A stretch of DNA of 8,831 nucleotides from CAZWXH01 sp964637725 (GTDB lineage: Bacteria > Bacillota_I > Bacilli_A > Erysipelotrichales > Coprobacillaceae): contig CAZWXH010000075.1 in assembly GCA_964637725.1 (NCBI GenBank), positions 1 to 8,831 of the forward strand, in the 5' to 3' direction. The position numbers were made by a program, and so were the translations under genes. Positions within the stretch are counted from its first letter, which is position 1, and every line of letters begins with the position of its first letter. The notes beneath the pieces were generated by a model. It made no database searches. It was not told the origin of the DNA and was given only the letters and a program-made list of their open reading frames with translations. This document shows positions 1 through 6,088 of the stretch, piece after piece.

Positions 1-13
1 AGGAGGAACAACT

Positions 14-211
14 ATGAATATTATACAAAAAATTGCATTAGTATTGACAATTATTGGCGCATTAAACTGGGGTTTAATTGGTTTATTCAATTTTAACTTA
101 GTTGAAAGCTTATTTGGTACATCAATGTTAAGTGCTATTGTCTATATGCTCGTTGGTGTTGCCGGTATTATTAACATTATGTTATTATTTACCGACTTAG
201 ACACAAAATAA
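14..211 (+). CDS. Small DUF378-type membrane protein, 65 aa
   Basis: The protein is almost entirely hydrophobic, with two membrane spans at about residues 5-26 and 39-60. The first contains the IGALNWGLIG signature typical of DUF378 (YuzA-like) proteins, which are about 60-80 residues long, so this one is complete. The molecular function of the family is not established; a small integral membrane protein is all that can be said. The start is supported by a near-perfect AGGAGGA at 1-7, six bases before the ATG. The promoter would lie left of the window. The stop overlaps the first base of a terminator, so the gene appears to end its transcript. Family assignment rests on the signature and topology only. 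Confidence 0.85.
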   Translation: MNIIQKIALVLTIIGALNWGLIGLFNFNLVESLFGTSMLSAIVYMLVGVAGIINIMLLFTDLDTK

Positions 212-299
212 AAAGAACTTCATTATGAATGCCCCCAAAACGTTAGACGAAAACCTAACAGATTGGAGGCAGTTCATTAAATTTGAAGTTCTTTTTTTT
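211..299. terminator. Bidirectional terminator with an insertion in its loop
   Basis: AAAAGAACTTCA (211-222) pairs perfectly with TGAAGTTCTTTT (284-295). The right arm runs into eight T residues (292-299) for the plus strand, and the left arm reads out as a T-rich run on the minus strand. It therefore serves both converging genes, DUF378 (+) and aquaporin (-). The arms are separated by 61 bases, of which 51 are a separate palindromic element. Without that element and one copy of TTA, the loop would be only seven bases. Confidence 0.85.
226..276. mobile_element. 51-bp palindromic relic of joined IS3/IS150-like ends
   Basis: The element begins TGAATGCCCCCAA and ends TTGGAGGCAGTTCA. Reversed, the right end reads TGAACTGCCTCCAA, so the ends match except for one missing base and one substitution. 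An inner GTTAG/CTAAC pair (242-246 and 254-258) continues the symmetry. TG...CA termini and a TGAACTGCCCCCAA-N-GTTAGAC-type end resemble terminal inverted repeats of IS3/IS150-group elements. The flanks are TTA (223-225) and TTA (277-279), matching the 3-4 bp target duplications of that family. There is no coding content. It could be an excision or internal-deletion relic or a very small non-autonomous element. Family assignment is from memory of end sequences. Confidence 0.6.
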
Positions 300-999
300 A
301 TTTTTCTTCGCTTGTTATAAATTTATAAACAAATGCAGCAATTGCACCACCAATTAATGGGGCTAATATAAATACCCATACTTGTTCAAGTGCTAATCCA
401 CCAGCTAATAGTGCCGGTCCAAAACTTCTTGCTGGATTAACTGAAGTTCCAGTAAATGGAATTCCTAGTATATGAACTAATACAAGAGTTAAACCAATAA
501 CTAAACCAACAACTGCTCCGTTTTCAACTTTTGAAGTTACCCCTAAAATAGCAATTACAAATACAAAAGTTAAAACAATTTCCACTACAAATGCAACTGG
601 CATAGAAACACCTAGTGCACTTGCACTAGCAAATCCGTTAGTCCCTAATGATGCATTACTTGAGAACATGAAACAAAGAAGTCCAGCCCCTGCAATTGCA
701 CCTGCAAACTGTGCAGCAATATAAGCGACAAACTCTTTTATATCCATTTTTCCTGAGATAAGCATGGCAATAGATACAGCTGGATTAATGTGACATCCTG
801 ACACATTTCCAATCGAGTATGCCATTGCCACAATAACTAAACCAAACGCAAAAGCAATTAATAATGTACTAAATGCTAAAGGAACTGCTTGATTAGCATT
901 TCCTAATAATGTGTTAGCAGCAACTGCACTCCCACATCCAAAAATAACTAAGACTGCTGTTCCAATAAATTCAGCAACAACTTTTTTCATTAAATTCAT
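298..999 (-). CDS. Aquaporin (MIP family), water-channel type
   Basis: The 233-residue protein has the six-helix MIP fold with both NPA boxes: HINPAV (NPA at 72-74) and SVNPARS (NPA at 188-190). The predicted selectivity filter is F52, H176, T185 and R191, which matches the narrow water-selective set of AqpZ. The second box is followed by S, not by the D seen in glycerol facilitators (NPARD), so a water channel is more likely than GlpF. It acts in the cytoplasmic membrane in osmotic water flow. The start at 999 is supported by GGGAGGT (1006-1012) seven bases upstream. A second Met at residue 4 lacks such spacing. The gene stands alone, with its own promoter and the shared terminator at 211-299. 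Confidence 0.93.
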   Translation of the reverse strand: MNLMKKVVAEFIGTAVLVIFGCGSAVAANTLLGNANQAVPLAFSTLLIAFAFGLVIVAMAYSIGNVSGCHINPAVSIAMLISGKMDIKEFVAYIAAQFAGAIAGAGLLCFMFSSNASLGTNGFASASALGVSMPVAFVVEIVLTFVFVIAILGVTSKVENGAVVGLVIGLTLVLVHILGIPFTGTSVNPARSFGPALLAGGLALEQVWVFILAPLIGGAIAAFVYKFITSEEK

Positions 1000-1023
1000 T
1001 CAAATACCTCCCTATTCAGACAT

Positions 1024-1032
1024 ATTATACCA
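1024..1032 (-). promoter_or_regulatory. Extended -10 promoter for the aquaporin gene
   Basis: The minus strand reads TGGTATAAT, a consensus -10 (TATAAT) preceded by the TGn extension, 12 bases before the ribosome site. The sequence 17 bases upstream, TAGATG at 1052-1047, is a poor -35. That fits an extended -10 promoter needing little -35 contact. Confidence 0.65.
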
Positions 1033-1060
1033 CGCCTTTTTTAAAACATCTAGTAAAAGT

Positions 1061-1076
1061 TGTACTACAGGGTACA
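1061..1076. repeat. Short inverted repeat upstream of the aquaporin promoter
   Basis: TGTAC (1061-1065) and GTACA (1072-1076) form a small palindrome with a six-base centre. It lies between the HAD terminator and the aquaporin promoter. It could be an operator half-site pair, but five-base arms occur by chance and no regulator is encoded nearby. Confidence 0.2.
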
Positions 1077-1086
1077 TGTGGATGAT

Positions 1087-1116
1087 AAAGAAAAGAAGAT
1101 AATTTTATTATCTTCT
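1087..1116 (-). terminator. Terminator of the thioredoxin-like/deoD/HAD operon
   Basis: On the minus strand AGAAGATAA (1116-1108) pairs with TTATCTTCT (1102-1094) around a five-base loop, followed by a T-rich tail (TTTCTTT). The stem starts inside the HAD stop codon region, so the operon ends immediately after its last gene. Confidence 0.75.
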
Positions 1117-1732
1117 AAGCTTTAAAATCAACAATTTTTCCAGTTTTAAGTAATACTCTTTTTTTATGTTTAACAAGTGATAACATTGGAATATCATCAT
1201 TAGAATCAGAATAACCATAGGAATGATCATAATCAATTTCAATATTTTCACTTTCTAGATATTTAAGAATGCGATGAATCTTTTCTTCTTTCTTGCAATT
1301 CTTTCCTATAACTCGAGATGTTTCATGATTATCTTTTCTTAATGTTCTCGTCCCAAGTAATTTGTCAATTGGTAAATCATTATACTGCATATAGGCTTCT
1401 ACTGAAGCCGTACATAATATAACGACATACCCTTCATCTTTTTTCTTTTGCATTTCTTTGACAACATGAGGATAATGATAGACTTTAGCATGTTGTTTAA
1501 AAAACATAGCTAATTCTTGATCATCCATGATATCTAATGGAAACAATACTGCTGACTTGGCTTTTTCAAAAGTTGTTAAGTGTAATAAATACAGAACATA
1601 CATTATTCCTACTTTGATATATTTGAAAATATGATAGGGACGTTTTTTCAAATCATAGATTAATAAACGTGTGATAGAATCACCTGTTGCCACTGTATTA
1701 TCATAGTCAAATAAAGCTACACGCTTTAACAT
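1115..1732 (-). CDS. HAD-IB family phosphatase (SerB-like)
   Basis: A 205-residue HAD hydrolase with all four motifs. Motif I is FDYDNT, with nucleophile D9 and acid D11. Motif II is LCTAS around T108. The NC-x4-K segment at 145-151 gives motif III Lys151. Motif IV is YSDSNDDIPML, with D176 and D180. The DSN-D-x-PML ending and the NCxxEEK segment are typical of the IB subfamily, which includes phosphoserine phosphatase and related small-molecule phosphatases. The substrate cannot be read from sequence. The helical cap between motifs I and II includes a fairly hydrophobic stretch (41-52). The ATG overlaps the deoD stop (TAATG), with GGAG inside the end of deoD as ribosome site, so translation is probably coupled. 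It is the last gene of the operon. Confidence 0.88.
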   Translation of the reverse strand: MLKRVALFDYDNTVATGDSITRLLIYDLKKRPYHIFKYIKVGIMYVLYLLHLTTFEKAKSAVLFPLDIMDDQELAMFFKQHAKVYHYPHVVKEMQKKKDEGYVVILCTASVEAYMQYNDLPIDKLLGTRTLRKDNHETSRVIGKNCKKEEKIHRILKYLESENIEIDYDHSYGYSDSNDDIPMLSLVKHKKRVLLKTGKIVDFKA

Positions 1733-2433
1733 TAAGCTATCTCCAATGCAACTTCCATCATTGCAGTAAATGTTTTTTCTCTTTCTTCTGCTGTTGTTTC
1801 TTCACTTGTGACTAAAGAATCAGAAACAGTTAAAAGTGTTAATGCTTTTTTCTTTAAATAAGCTGCTGTAGAAAACAATGCATATGATTCCATTTCTACT
1901 CCTAGACAACCCATTGCTGCCCACTTCTGTGCTGAGCCTTTATCGGCATGATAGAAGACATCAGAAGCTAATACGTTACCAACATGATATACCAAGCCTT
2001 TTTCTTTAGCATGGCTGACAGCTTGTTCTAGCAAGTCATAAGAGCTAATCGCTGAAAAAGTTCCAGGCAATTCATATTGATGAGCAAAATTACTATCTGT
2101 ACATGAACCCTGTACAATAATCACATCTCTTAAATGAACGTCTTCTTGCATTGAACCACATGATCCAATACGAATAATAGCCTCTACTCCATATTGAGCA
2201 AATAACTCATAGCTGTAAATACCAATCGAAGGCATTCCCATCCCTGAACCCATAATAGAAACCTCTTTCCCTTTATAAGTTCCAGTATATCCAAGCATAT
2301 TTCTTACGCCATTAAATTGTTTAACATTCTCTAAATAAGTCTCTGCTAAAAACTTAGCACGTAATGGATCGCCTGGCATTAAGACTGTTTTTGCGATATC
2401 GCCTTTTTTCGCTTCATTGTGTGGTGTTGACAT
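1732..2433 (-). CDS. deoD: Purine nucleoside phosphorylase, hexameric DeoD type
   Basis: This enzyme cleaves purine (deoxy)nucleosides with phosphate to free base and (deoxy)ribose-1-phosphate in cytoplasmic nucleoside salvage. The 233-residue length is normal for the family. Conserved sites are visible, each one residue later than in the E. coli enzyme: H5 near the N-terminus, GDPLRAK, GSGMGMPS, the phosphate-site RIGSCGS, the sugar-site GVEMESYAL, and the catalytic D205 (TVSDS) with R218. The start at 2433 is chosen because AAGGAGGA (2448-2441) lies seven bases upstream and MSTPHN is the usual N-terminus. A longer reading to 2517 would run through the upstream gene in another frame. It begins one base after the CPAC lipoprotein stop and overlaps the HAD start by one base. 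Confidence 0.96.
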   Translation of the reverse strand: MSTPHNEAKKGDIAKTVLMPGDPLRAKFLAETYLENVKQFNGVRNMLGYTGTYKGKEVSIMGSGMGMPSIGIYSYELFAQYGVEAIIRIGSCGSMQEDVHLRDVIIVQGSCTDSNFAHQYELPGTFSAISSYDLLEQAVSHAKEKGLVYHVGNVLASDVFYHADKGSAQKWAAMGCLGVEMESYALFSTAAYLKKKALTLLTVSDSLVTSEETTAEEREKTFTAMMEVALEIA

Positions 2434-2434
2434 A

Positions 2435-2869
2435 TTAATTTCCTCCTTTATGAAATGTCTTTCCTGCTTTAAATAAATATATTTCTTTTGCATTATCAAG
2501 AATATCTTTTTCTGCAATAGAATCCCGAATCGTTTTTATCATCAATTGATCATCTTCAATATTATACCCAAACTGTGCAAAATATCCATCTAAGACAATC
2601 AAAGGAACACTCCCTGAATTATCATCAATATAATAATCCTCAAGCAAACTGCATGTTCTAGCATAATTATCTAATGATTGCTCATCATCTATATTATACT
2701 TCGTAATTAACATACGACTTCCATATTCCTTCTCAAGTTCAGGTATGACTAAATTGATAAATGACTTACACGCTGGACAACTGATAGAATAATACAAATA
2801 CAAATAATAATCTGGTTGTTTTTGACAACCAGCTAACAACATCATGAAAACAATAAATAACTTTTTCAT
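2435..2869 (-). CDS. Thioredoxin-like lipoprotein, CPAC
   Basis: This 144-residue protein has a short lipoprotein signal with an LLAGC lipobox (C15), so it should be tethered to the outer face of the membrane. A thioredoxin-like fold is indicated by C31-P-A-C34 and by a SVP segment (P89) in the position of the cis-proline. It is a clear paralog of the gene just upstream: both carry a [VL]DGYFA-x-[LF]GY segment after the proline. The role is probably thiol-disulfide exchange or peroxide/thiol handling outside the cell; the client is unknown. The start has AAGGG (2880-2876) at good spacing and overlaps the previous gene by four bases (ATGA). Its last codons (KGGN) are encoded by the deoD ribosome site. 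An extra Cys, C73, is present. Confidence 0.82.
   Translation of the reverse strand: MKKLFIVFMMLLAGCQKQPDYYLYLYYSISCPACKSFINLVIPELEKEYGSRMLITKYNIDDEQSLDNYARTCSLLEDYYIDDNSGSVPLIVLDGYFAQFGYNIEDDQLMIKTIRDSIAEKDILDNAKEIYLFKAGKTFHKGGN
2441..2448 (-). promoter_or_regulatory. Ribosome site fixing the deoD start
   Basis: AAGGAGGA on the minus strand, seven bases before the ATG at 2433, lies inside the last codons of the upstream lipoprotein gene. It rules out the longer in-frame reading of deoD. Confidence 0.85.
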
Positions 2870-3309
2870 GATTCACCCTTAAATAAGAAACGATAAGCTT
2901 CTAATTCATAACCAAGTGTTTGTCCTTTGACTGCTTTTTCAATATCTTTAACGAGTTCTCCTTCATCACCAGTTGTATAACCTAGTTTTGCGAAATATCC
3001 ATCTACTGATATAAAAGGTCCCATCCCATACTTAGATTCATCAAAATCTATTAATGAATCAATAATCTTATCATATACTTTTAGAGTCTTCTCTTTATCA
3101 TCTAAATCATATTGATGAATTGTCACTTGGTCACCAAATGTTTTCTCAATATAAGGAATTGCTTCTTTTTTAAATGCTTTACATTCTGCACATGTTTCAA
3201 TATAAAAGAATGAAAGTGTAATATTTTCTTCTAATTGAACTGTTTGTTTCGTATTTGTACAACCCCATAATAAAAATATGGACATCATTAATAATAGCTT
3301 TCTTTTCAT
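2866..3309 (-). CDS. Thioredoxin-like lipoprotein, CAEC, first gene of operon
   Basis: Read from the second Met (3309) this is a 147-residue protein with a lipobox ending LLWGC (C17) and a C40-A-E-C43 redox motif. A GPF segment (P98) stands in the cis-proline position, followed by VDGYFAKLGY as in its downstream paralog. It is predicted to be a membrane-anchored extracytoplasmic thiol-disulfide protein; its partners are unknown. The upstream ATG at 3318 sits directly against AAAGG and so has no ribosome-site spacing, whereas 3309 has nine bases, so 3309 is preferred. The longer reading adds only three residues (150 aa). It overlaps the next gene by ATGA, giving translational coupling. Polar CxxC proteins of this length resemble thioredoxin-like families of low-GC bacteria. 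Confidence 0.82.
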   Translation of the reverse strand: MKRKLLLMMSIFLLWGCTNTKQTVQLEENITLSFFYIETCAECKAFKKEAIPYIEKTFGDQVTIHQYDLDDKEKTLKVYDKIIDSLIDFDESKYGMGPFISVDGYFAKLGYTTGDEGELVKDIEKAVKGQTLGYELEAYRFLFKGES

Positions 3310-3317
3310 TTTAATCA

Positions 3318-3323
3318 TCCTTT
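3318..3323 (-). promoter_or_regulatory. Ribosome site deciding the first lipoprotein start
   Basis: AAAGGA on the minus strand abuts the ATG at 3318 but is nine bases from the ATG at 3309, so the downstream ATG is favoured. Confidence 0.6.
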
Positions 3324-3331
3324 ACTTATCT

Positions 3332-3360
3332 ATTATAAACTATCTTTTTAAAGTTGTACA
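3332..3360 (-). promoter_or_regulatory. Promoter of the lipoprotein-deoD-HAD operon
   Basis: TATAAT (3337-3332) is a perfect -10, and TGTACA (3360-3355), four of six matches to TTGACA, lies 17 bases upstream. It is the only good promoter before the four-gene operon and is divergent to the one at 3393-3421. Confidence 0.7.
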
Positions 3361-3392
3361 CTCACAAGAATAACAATTTATTATGAATTCTA

Positions 3393-3421
3393 TTGCAAAA
3401 AAATAATTTTAATAATATAAT
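3393..3421 (+). promoter_or_regulatory. Promoter of the 121-aa/NfeD/SPFH operon
   Basis: TTGCAA (3393-3398) and a perfect TATAAT (3416-3421) are separated by 17 bases. The ribosome site AAGGAGG (3428-3434) follows closely, so the leader is short and leaves no room for a riboswitch. Confidence 0.7.
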
Positions 3422-3442
3422 AGAATCAAGGAGGGTGAGAGG

Positions 3443-3808
3443 ATGAACTTTGAATGGTCTACAAATGATATTGCAACAATGACACTATCTGTTTATGAAA
3501 CAAATTTAACACTCAATAAAGCTGCTTGTGCTCATTTTGAAGATGTCAACTATGTCTTGTTAGGTATCGACAAAGAAACAAGACAAATCGGAATTAAACC
3601 TGTAAGAAAACAGGAGATAGATAATAACATTTACCAAAAGAGTCAACTTCATCGTTTCTCTTTAGGAAAGAGTTATGGAAGAATCTCAAACAAATCGTTT
3701 GTCTATGACCTAAGTCAAATATTCGATTTAGATTTTTCAAAAAATCAGTGTTATAAATTTAATGTGACATATGATGTTGTACATCATATTATGATTGCAC
3801 AACTTTAA
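3443..3808 (+). CDS. Conserved-looking 121-aa cytoplasmic protein, function unknown
   Basis: I do not recognise a named family. The protein is soluble, with no signal peptide or membrane span. Residues about 22-53 contain a pattern LTLNKAA...VLLGIDKETRQIGIKPV, a compact beta-hairpin-like arrangement that recalls small N-terminal domains of DNA- or nucleotide-binding proteins, but this is only a resemblance. The C-terminal half is mixed and ends in a beta-type segment (KFNVTYDVVHHIMIAQL). The start is supported by AAGGAGG eight bases upstream. It is the first gene of the operon, and the NfeD ribosome site overlaps its stop codon, so it is produced together with NfeD and SPFH proteins and may act with them. 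Confidence 0.72.
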   Translation: MNFEWSTNDIATMTLSVYETNLTLNKAACAHFEDVNYVLLGIDKETRQIGIKPVRKQEIDNNIYQKSQLHRFSLGKSYGRISNKSFVYDLSQIFDLDFSKNQCYKFNVTYDVVHHIMIAQL

Positions 3809-3820
3809 GGAGGGAAATCA

Positions 3821-4261
3821 ATGTCAATTACTACTGTATGGACAATCGTCTTAGTTGTATCAATTATTGTTGAAGCAATAACAGTCGATCTTGTCAGCAT
3901 TTGGTTTGGTTTAGGAGCTTTAGTTGCTCTTATTGCTGGATTACTTGGATTAGGAATGACTGGGCAAATTATTATATTTGCGATAGTTTCAATTCTTTGT
4001 GTATTGACATGTCGTCCAGTTGCTAAAAAGTATTTACGTGTAAATACTGTAAAGACTAACCTTGATAGAGTTATTGGTCAACATTGTTTAGTAACAGAAA
4101 CAATTACTGCCGATACTAAAGGTGAAGTGAAAGTCATGGGGAACTTATGGAAAGCAACAAGTCTAGATAATATGACAATTGAAGCAGGAAAATATGCTGA
4201 AGTCATATCTATCGAAGGGGCCCATGTTGTTGTTAAAAAAATAGAAACAGGAGATGAATAG
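3821..4261 (+). CDS. Short NfeD family membrane protein
   Basis: This 146-residue protein has three hydrophobic spans at about 6-22, 27-45 and 47-64. The WFGLGALVALIAGLLG segment is typical of NfeD proteins. A basic linker (RPVAKKYL) follows, then a C-terminal OB-fold-like beta domain from about 75 to 142, with the G.A.V...G.V...G..W.A pattern readable around VIGQHCLV, GEVKVMGNLWKA and AEVISIEGAHVVVKK. This is the short form without the N-terminal ClpP-like protease. NfeD proteins are partners of SPFH/stomatin proteins in membrane microdomains, and here the SPFH gene starts two bases after the stop-codon TA. The ribosome site AAGGAGGG (3807-3814) overlaps the previous stop. Confidence 0.88.
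   Translation: MSITTVWTIVLVVSIIVEAITVDLVSIWFGLGALVALIAGLLGLGMTGQIIIFAIVSILCVLTCRPVAKKYLRVNTVKTNLDRVIGQHCLVTETITADTKGEVKVMGNLWKATSLDNMTIEAGKYAEVISIEGAHVVVKKIETGDE
4249..4253 (+). promoter_or_regulatory. Ribosome site deciding the SPFH start
   Basis: AGGAG directly touches the ATG at 4254 but is nine bases from the ATG at 4263. The later start is therefore favoured and removes the apparent overlap with nfeD. Confidence 0.65.
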
Positions 4262-4262
4262 T

Positions 4263-5183
4263 ATGTTAGATTTTATTATAAATTATAGTTGGATAGTCGT
4301 TCTAGCGCTTATTGCTATTATCGTAATTGCCAGAACAATTCGTATTGTACCGCAATCATATGCTTATGTTGTTGAAAGAATTGGAGCATATAATCGTACT
4401 TGTAATGTAGGATTACACATTTTAATTCCATTACTTGATAGAATTGCCAATAAAGTATCTTTAAAGGAACAAGTTATTGATTTTGCTCCTCAACCAGTTA
4501 TCACAAAAGATAATGTAACAATGCAAATAGATACAGTTGTATATTTTCAAATTACTGATCCTAAGTTATTCACTTATGGTGTAGTCAGACCATTAAATGC
4601 GATTGAAAATTTAACTGCTACAACATTACGTAACATTATTGGTGATCTTGAATTAGACGAAACTTTAACATCAAGAGATATTATCAATTCAAGAATGCGT
4701 TCTATCCTTGATGAAGCAACTGATCCTTGGGGTATTAAAGTTCACCGCGTGGAAGTGAAAAATATTATTCCTCCTCGTGATATCCAAGAAGCCATGGAAA
4801 AACAAATGCGTGCTGAACGTGAAAGACGTCAAGCAATCTTACAAGCTGAAGGTCAGAAAGCATCTGCTATCTTAACTGCTGAAGGATTAAAAGAATCTAT
4901 GATTCTTGAAGCCAATGCAGAAAAAGAATCAAAAATTGCCCGAGCAACTGGTGAAGCAGAAGCCTTAAGACTTGTTTATGAAGCCCAAGCTAAAGGGATT
5001 AAATATATCAATGATGCAGCACCTGATCAAGCTTATGTCACATTAGAGGGATTTAAGGCATTAGAAAAACTTTCTGAAGGTGAAGCAACTAAGATTATTA
5101 TTCCTAGTGATTTACAAGGACTTGCCGGTGCAGTTACTTCAATTGCTGAAATCGCAAGAGATCCAAAAAAGAAAATTAAATAG
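4263..5183 (+). CDS. SPFH/stomatin (paraslipin) membrane-microdomain protein
   Basis: The 306-residue protein has one N-terminal membrane span (about 9-24), an SPFH/PHB domain (about 26-185), then a charged Glu/Ala-rich coiled coil (about 177-245) and a short C-terminal tail. The domain contains RIVPQSYAYVVERIG, ITKDNVTMQIDTVVYFQI and IENLTATTLRNIIGDLELDE, then IIPPRDIQEAMEKQMRAERE. These are typical of the paraslipin branch (E. coli QmcA, mitochondrial SLP-2), not flotillin. Such proteins form oligomeric scaffolds that organise membrane proteins and proteases. The gene is translated right after nfeD (TAG-T-ATG), the usual pairing. The start at 4263 follows from ribosome-site spacing; an upstream ATG at 4254 adds three residues. 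Confidence 0.93.
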   Translation: MLDFIINYSWIVVLALIAIIVIARTIRIVPQSYAYVVERIGAYNRTCNVGLHILIPLLDRIANKVSLKEQVIDFAPQPVITKDNVTMQIDTVVYFQITDPKLFTYGVVRPLNAIENLTATTLRNIIGDLELDETLTSRDIINSRMRSILDEATDPWGIKVHRVEVKNIIPPRDIQEAMEKQMRAERERRQAILQAEGQKASAILTAEGLKESMILEANAEKESKIARATGEAEALRLVYEAQAKGIKYINDAAPDQAYVTLEGFKALEKLSEGEATKIIIPSDLQGLAGAVTSIAEIARDPKKKIK

Positions 5184-5188
5184 TACCC

Positions 5189-5238
5189 AAAAAGCATTTA
5201 ATCTATCTTGTAAGATATTTTAAATGCTTTTTTATTTT
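5189..5238 (+). terminator. Terminator of the SPFH operon
   Basis: AAAAAGCATTTAA (5189-5201) pairs with TTAAATGCTTTTT (5220-5232). The inner TATCTT/AAGATA pair continues the stem after a two-base mismatch, and TTTATTTT follows. The A-rich left arm allows it to work on the opposite strand for the converging operon that ends at 5317. Confidence 0.88.
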
Positions 5239-5316
5239 AATGATTTTTAGACAAAAAACGAGTATATAAAGAATAAAAGTAACAGTACTCTACTAATAAT
5301 TCAAAATTATACTTAT
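5239..5316. other. AT-rich spacer between converging operons
   Basis: No open frame, promoter or strong hairpin is convincing here. A weak AT-only stem (around ACTAATAATT/AATTATACT, 5291-5313) lies just after the stop of the minus-strand operon, but no T-run follows it. That operon may depend on the hairpin at 5189-5232. Confidence 0.4.
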
Positions 5317-6072
5317 TTATTTTATGCGAGTAGAATTTGTATATTTACCTACTCCATACATTGATTGAGGGATTTGAGGATTACTTAATCTTGTACCTTC
5401 CTCTACCCTGCTATGTGAATACCAAGCACCATTATATGATGTTCTGTAATGAACAGACATAAGATTATGACGGTTTAATTGTGCATCAGCCAAAGCTCTA
5501 TTGTTTACTGCTGAAGTAAAACTAGAAATTGATGTAATGCCTCCATATACTGCAGCAGCGTATCCTATTGCTGGTAAAAAACCCGAAATTACTACTGAAT
5601 TAGTTATACCAAGTTTTGTTAATAAACTTTTTGCAGTGGTAGCACTATATGAACTTGCAGCAATATCTCTTAATGTACTTTGGACATTCCCTTTCAATGC
5701 GTTAGCACACATGTCTCCCATTTGATTCCAATTCGTATAGTCAATCAATGTAAACACCATACTTCCATTAGTTGATGTGCTTCCTCCTCCACTAGTACGC
5801 CTCCAATAACTTCCTGGGTTTGCAATAGTTTTGCTAGTATCAACTTTCGTACTTGCAGGAAAAATTTGTGTCGAGCGTGAATATTTCTGCTGCTTTTTTT
5901 CTTCATAATTTTTATTTATATAATCCGCAATTTTATTATTCTCATCCTTCAGAATATATGGATTATCAAAACTTCCATCACCACCAACTATAAAATCATT
6001 ATTAGCTCCGATACAATTCGTTGAAAAAAATGCTACTAATATTGCAACTCCCAACGATAATATTTTTCTCAT
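5317..6072 (-). CDS. Exported protein with hydrophobic Gly/Ala segment (paired protein B)
   Basis: I do not recognise a named family. The 251-residue protein has a Sec-type signal (hydrophobic 4-18, possible cleavage after IGA at 23) and then G31-D-G-S-x3-P-Y39. A charged linker (42-64), a Gly/Ser stretch (94-104) and a Gly/Ala/Ser-rich hydrophobic segment (158-189) follow. The C-terminal domain (194-242) reads LAD-x2-LN ... WY-x14-QIP-x3-YG-x-G. That domain aligns without gaps to the protein encoded just upstream, and the N-terminal motif is shared too. Only one Cys (C122) remains after the signal. The hydrophobic segment could insert into a membrane, so a membrane-active effector is possible, but this is inference. 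AAGGAG (6086-6081) precedes the ATG by eight bases. It is the last gene of the operon. Confidence 0.75.
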   Translation of the reverse strand: MRKILSLGVAILVAFFSTNCIGANNDFIVGGDGSFDNPYILKDENNKIADYINKNYEEKKQQKYSRSTQIFPASTKVDTSKTIANPGSYWRRTSGGGSTSTNGSMVFTLIDYTNWNQMGDMCANALKGNVQSTLRDIAASSYSATTAKSLLTKLGITNSVVISGFLPAIGYAAAVYGGITSISSFTSAVNNRALADAQLNRHNLMSVHYRTSYNGAWYSHSRVEEGTRLSNPQIPQSMYGVGKYTNSTRIK

Positions 6073-6088
6073 TTAATAATCTCCTTTT

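Noticed and set aside
911..1102. Plus-strand frame of 63 codons across the aquaporin start
   Set aside because: It is antisense to the strongly supported aquaporin gene and its promoter, has no ribosome site and no recognisable protein features.
2434..2517. Longer N-terminus for deoD
   Set aside because: It would overlap the lipoprotein gene in another frame. The strong ribosome site and the family N-terminus place the start at 2433.
5280..5316. AT-only hairpin as a terminator for the minus-strand operon
   Set aside because: The stem is interrupted, has almost no GC pairs and no following T-run.
5501..5725. Plus-strand frame of 74 codons inside exported protein B
   Set aside because: It is antisense to a gene with a good ribosome site, signal peptide and a paralog next door; no ribosome site of its own.
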